Of a DNA stretch of 12,278 nucleotides, positions 12,033 through 12,278 are shown one piece after another. Source of the stretch: Desulfuromonadaceae bacterium. GTDB lineage: Bacteria > Desulfobacterota > Desulfuromonadia > Desulfuromonadales > Geopsychrobacteraceae. The notes below the pieces were generated by a model. The model saw only the letters and a list, made by a program, of their open reading frames with translations. It ran no database searches and was not told where the DNA came from. Position 1 is the stretch's first letter. Each line of letters begins with the position of its first letter. The stretch is taken from positions 1 to 12,278 of the forward strand of contig WTCI01000148.1 in assembly GCA_013138655.1 (NCBI GenBank), given 5' to 3'. Both the position numbers and the translations under genes were made by a program.

Positions 12033-12278
12033 TCAATTGGTTAGCTTGGTCCGACCCCGAGCACCGAGCACCGTTTTTACACGAAAAACATCCCATAAAA
12101 GTGCGTTTTTAGACGCTATAGGCCCATTTTTGACCCCAAAAACAGGCCCATAGCTCTCTTCGGTCTCCCGTAACACGTACACATCGTCGTTTTCTGCAAT
12201 ATCCCGCTTGCGACCTCGGGCTCCAAGTGCTACCTGGGTTCTTTGTGCAAACTCGGCACTCCCGACGGCAATACTTTG
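12033..12278 (-). CDS. REP-associated tyrosine transposase (RAYT), C-terminal part
   Basis: 81 codons plus stop, open at the right edge of the window. It reads SIAVGSAEFAQRTQVALGARG, then RKRDIAENDDVYVLRETEES and YGPVFGVKNGPIASKNALLW, ending GARGRTKLTN. The GSxxFxxRTQxALG stretch is the typical RAYT C-terminus after the HUH/Tyr catalytic domain, which would lie right of the window. RAYTs are single-stranded-DNA transposases thought to spread REP palindromes. The last codons are formed by the inverted repeat at 12044-12059, and a TATAGG palindrome is embedded in the coding sequence. Whether this copy is intact cannot be seen. Confidence 0.75.
   Translation of the reverse strand, partial: QSIAVGSAEFAQRTQVALGARGRKRDIAENDDVYVLRETEESYGPVFGVKNGPIASKNALLWDVFRVKTVLGARGRTKLTN
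12109..12146. repeat. TATAGG palindrome, copy 3, inside the RAYT reading frame
   Basis: CTATAGGCC (12109-12117) faces GGCCCATAG (12138-12146), with TTTTTGACCCCAAAAA between. On the minus strand it encodes the RAYT residues YGPVFGVKNGPIA, so the palindrome is used as coding sequence near the protein's C-terminus. Confidence 0.6.

Larger units (their letters stand above)
11556..12059. repeat. 16-base perfect inverted repeat bracketing a RAYT remnant
   Basis: CGGGGTCGGACCAAGC at 11556-11571 is exactly complementary to 12044-12059. The core GGTCGGACC is itself nearly palindromic. The pair encloses the RAYT pseudogene and one TATAGG palindrome, and the left copy lies 15-20 bases before methyltransferase-like sequence begins. 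It may mark the ends of a mobile unit handled by the RAYT protein. Confidence 0.55.

Noticed and set aside
1..12278. tRNA or rRNA genes
   Set aside because: No cloverleaf with a GTTC-type T arm and CCA context, and no rRNA-like stretch, was noticed on either strand.

Overview
The window looks like a chromosomal segment of a Desulfuromonadales-type bacterium (Desulfuromonas/Pelobacter/Geobacter relatives). The reasons are a B12-dependent ribonucleotide reductase, an OmcS-like multiheme c-type cytochrome, a diguanylate cyclase beside it, and abundant small palindromic repeats. This placement is an inference from gene content; no rRNA gene or other taxonomic marker is present.

Left, backbone part (1-6500). 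The 3' end of nrdJ overlaps a small YcgN-type Cys-cluster protein. A strong terminator at 1182-1223 is followed by a UMF1-family MFS transporter, whose end abuts a short palindrome and a 5'-truncated RelE/ParE toxin remnant. A good sigma-70 promoter with a long leader then serves a secreted seven-heme cytochrome (3271-4356). Two near-identical translation-start modules (Shine-Dalgarno plus ATG encoding MRRS) flank this gene and look like stubs of lost exported paralogues. A membrane-bound Cache/HAMP/GGDEF diguanylate cyclase lies convergently downstream.

Right, accessory part (about 6890-12278). I read this as a degenerate integron gene-cassette array. Small promoterless genes all lie on the minus strand, and each is followed by an attC-like site with AAC/GTT core triplets whose right core touches or nearly touches the stop codon. 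The order from right to left is a truncated methyltransferase, an unknown 112-aa protein, a secreted coiled-coil peptide, a DUF3024 protein, a PH-like unknown, a protein resembling a stand-alone tyrosine-recombinase core-binding domain, and a secreted DUF4019 protein. No integrase gene is in view; the orientation predicts it to the right of the window.

The attC sites have attracted mobile DNA. One is split at its AAC recombination triplet by a MITE-like element that itself carries a second 169-bp MITE with perfect terminal repeats. Another is interrupted by an internally deleted IS110-family element whose 5' leader folds into a bridge-RNA-like structure. A third cassette boundary is a roughly 200-bp palindrome-rich, ORF-less block. 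The right end holds two REP-associated tyrosine transposase (RAYT) copies, one an internally deleted pseudogene and one running off the window, with three copies of a TATAGG...CCTATA palindrome. The RAYT insertion seems to have removed the N-terminus of the methyltransferase cassette.
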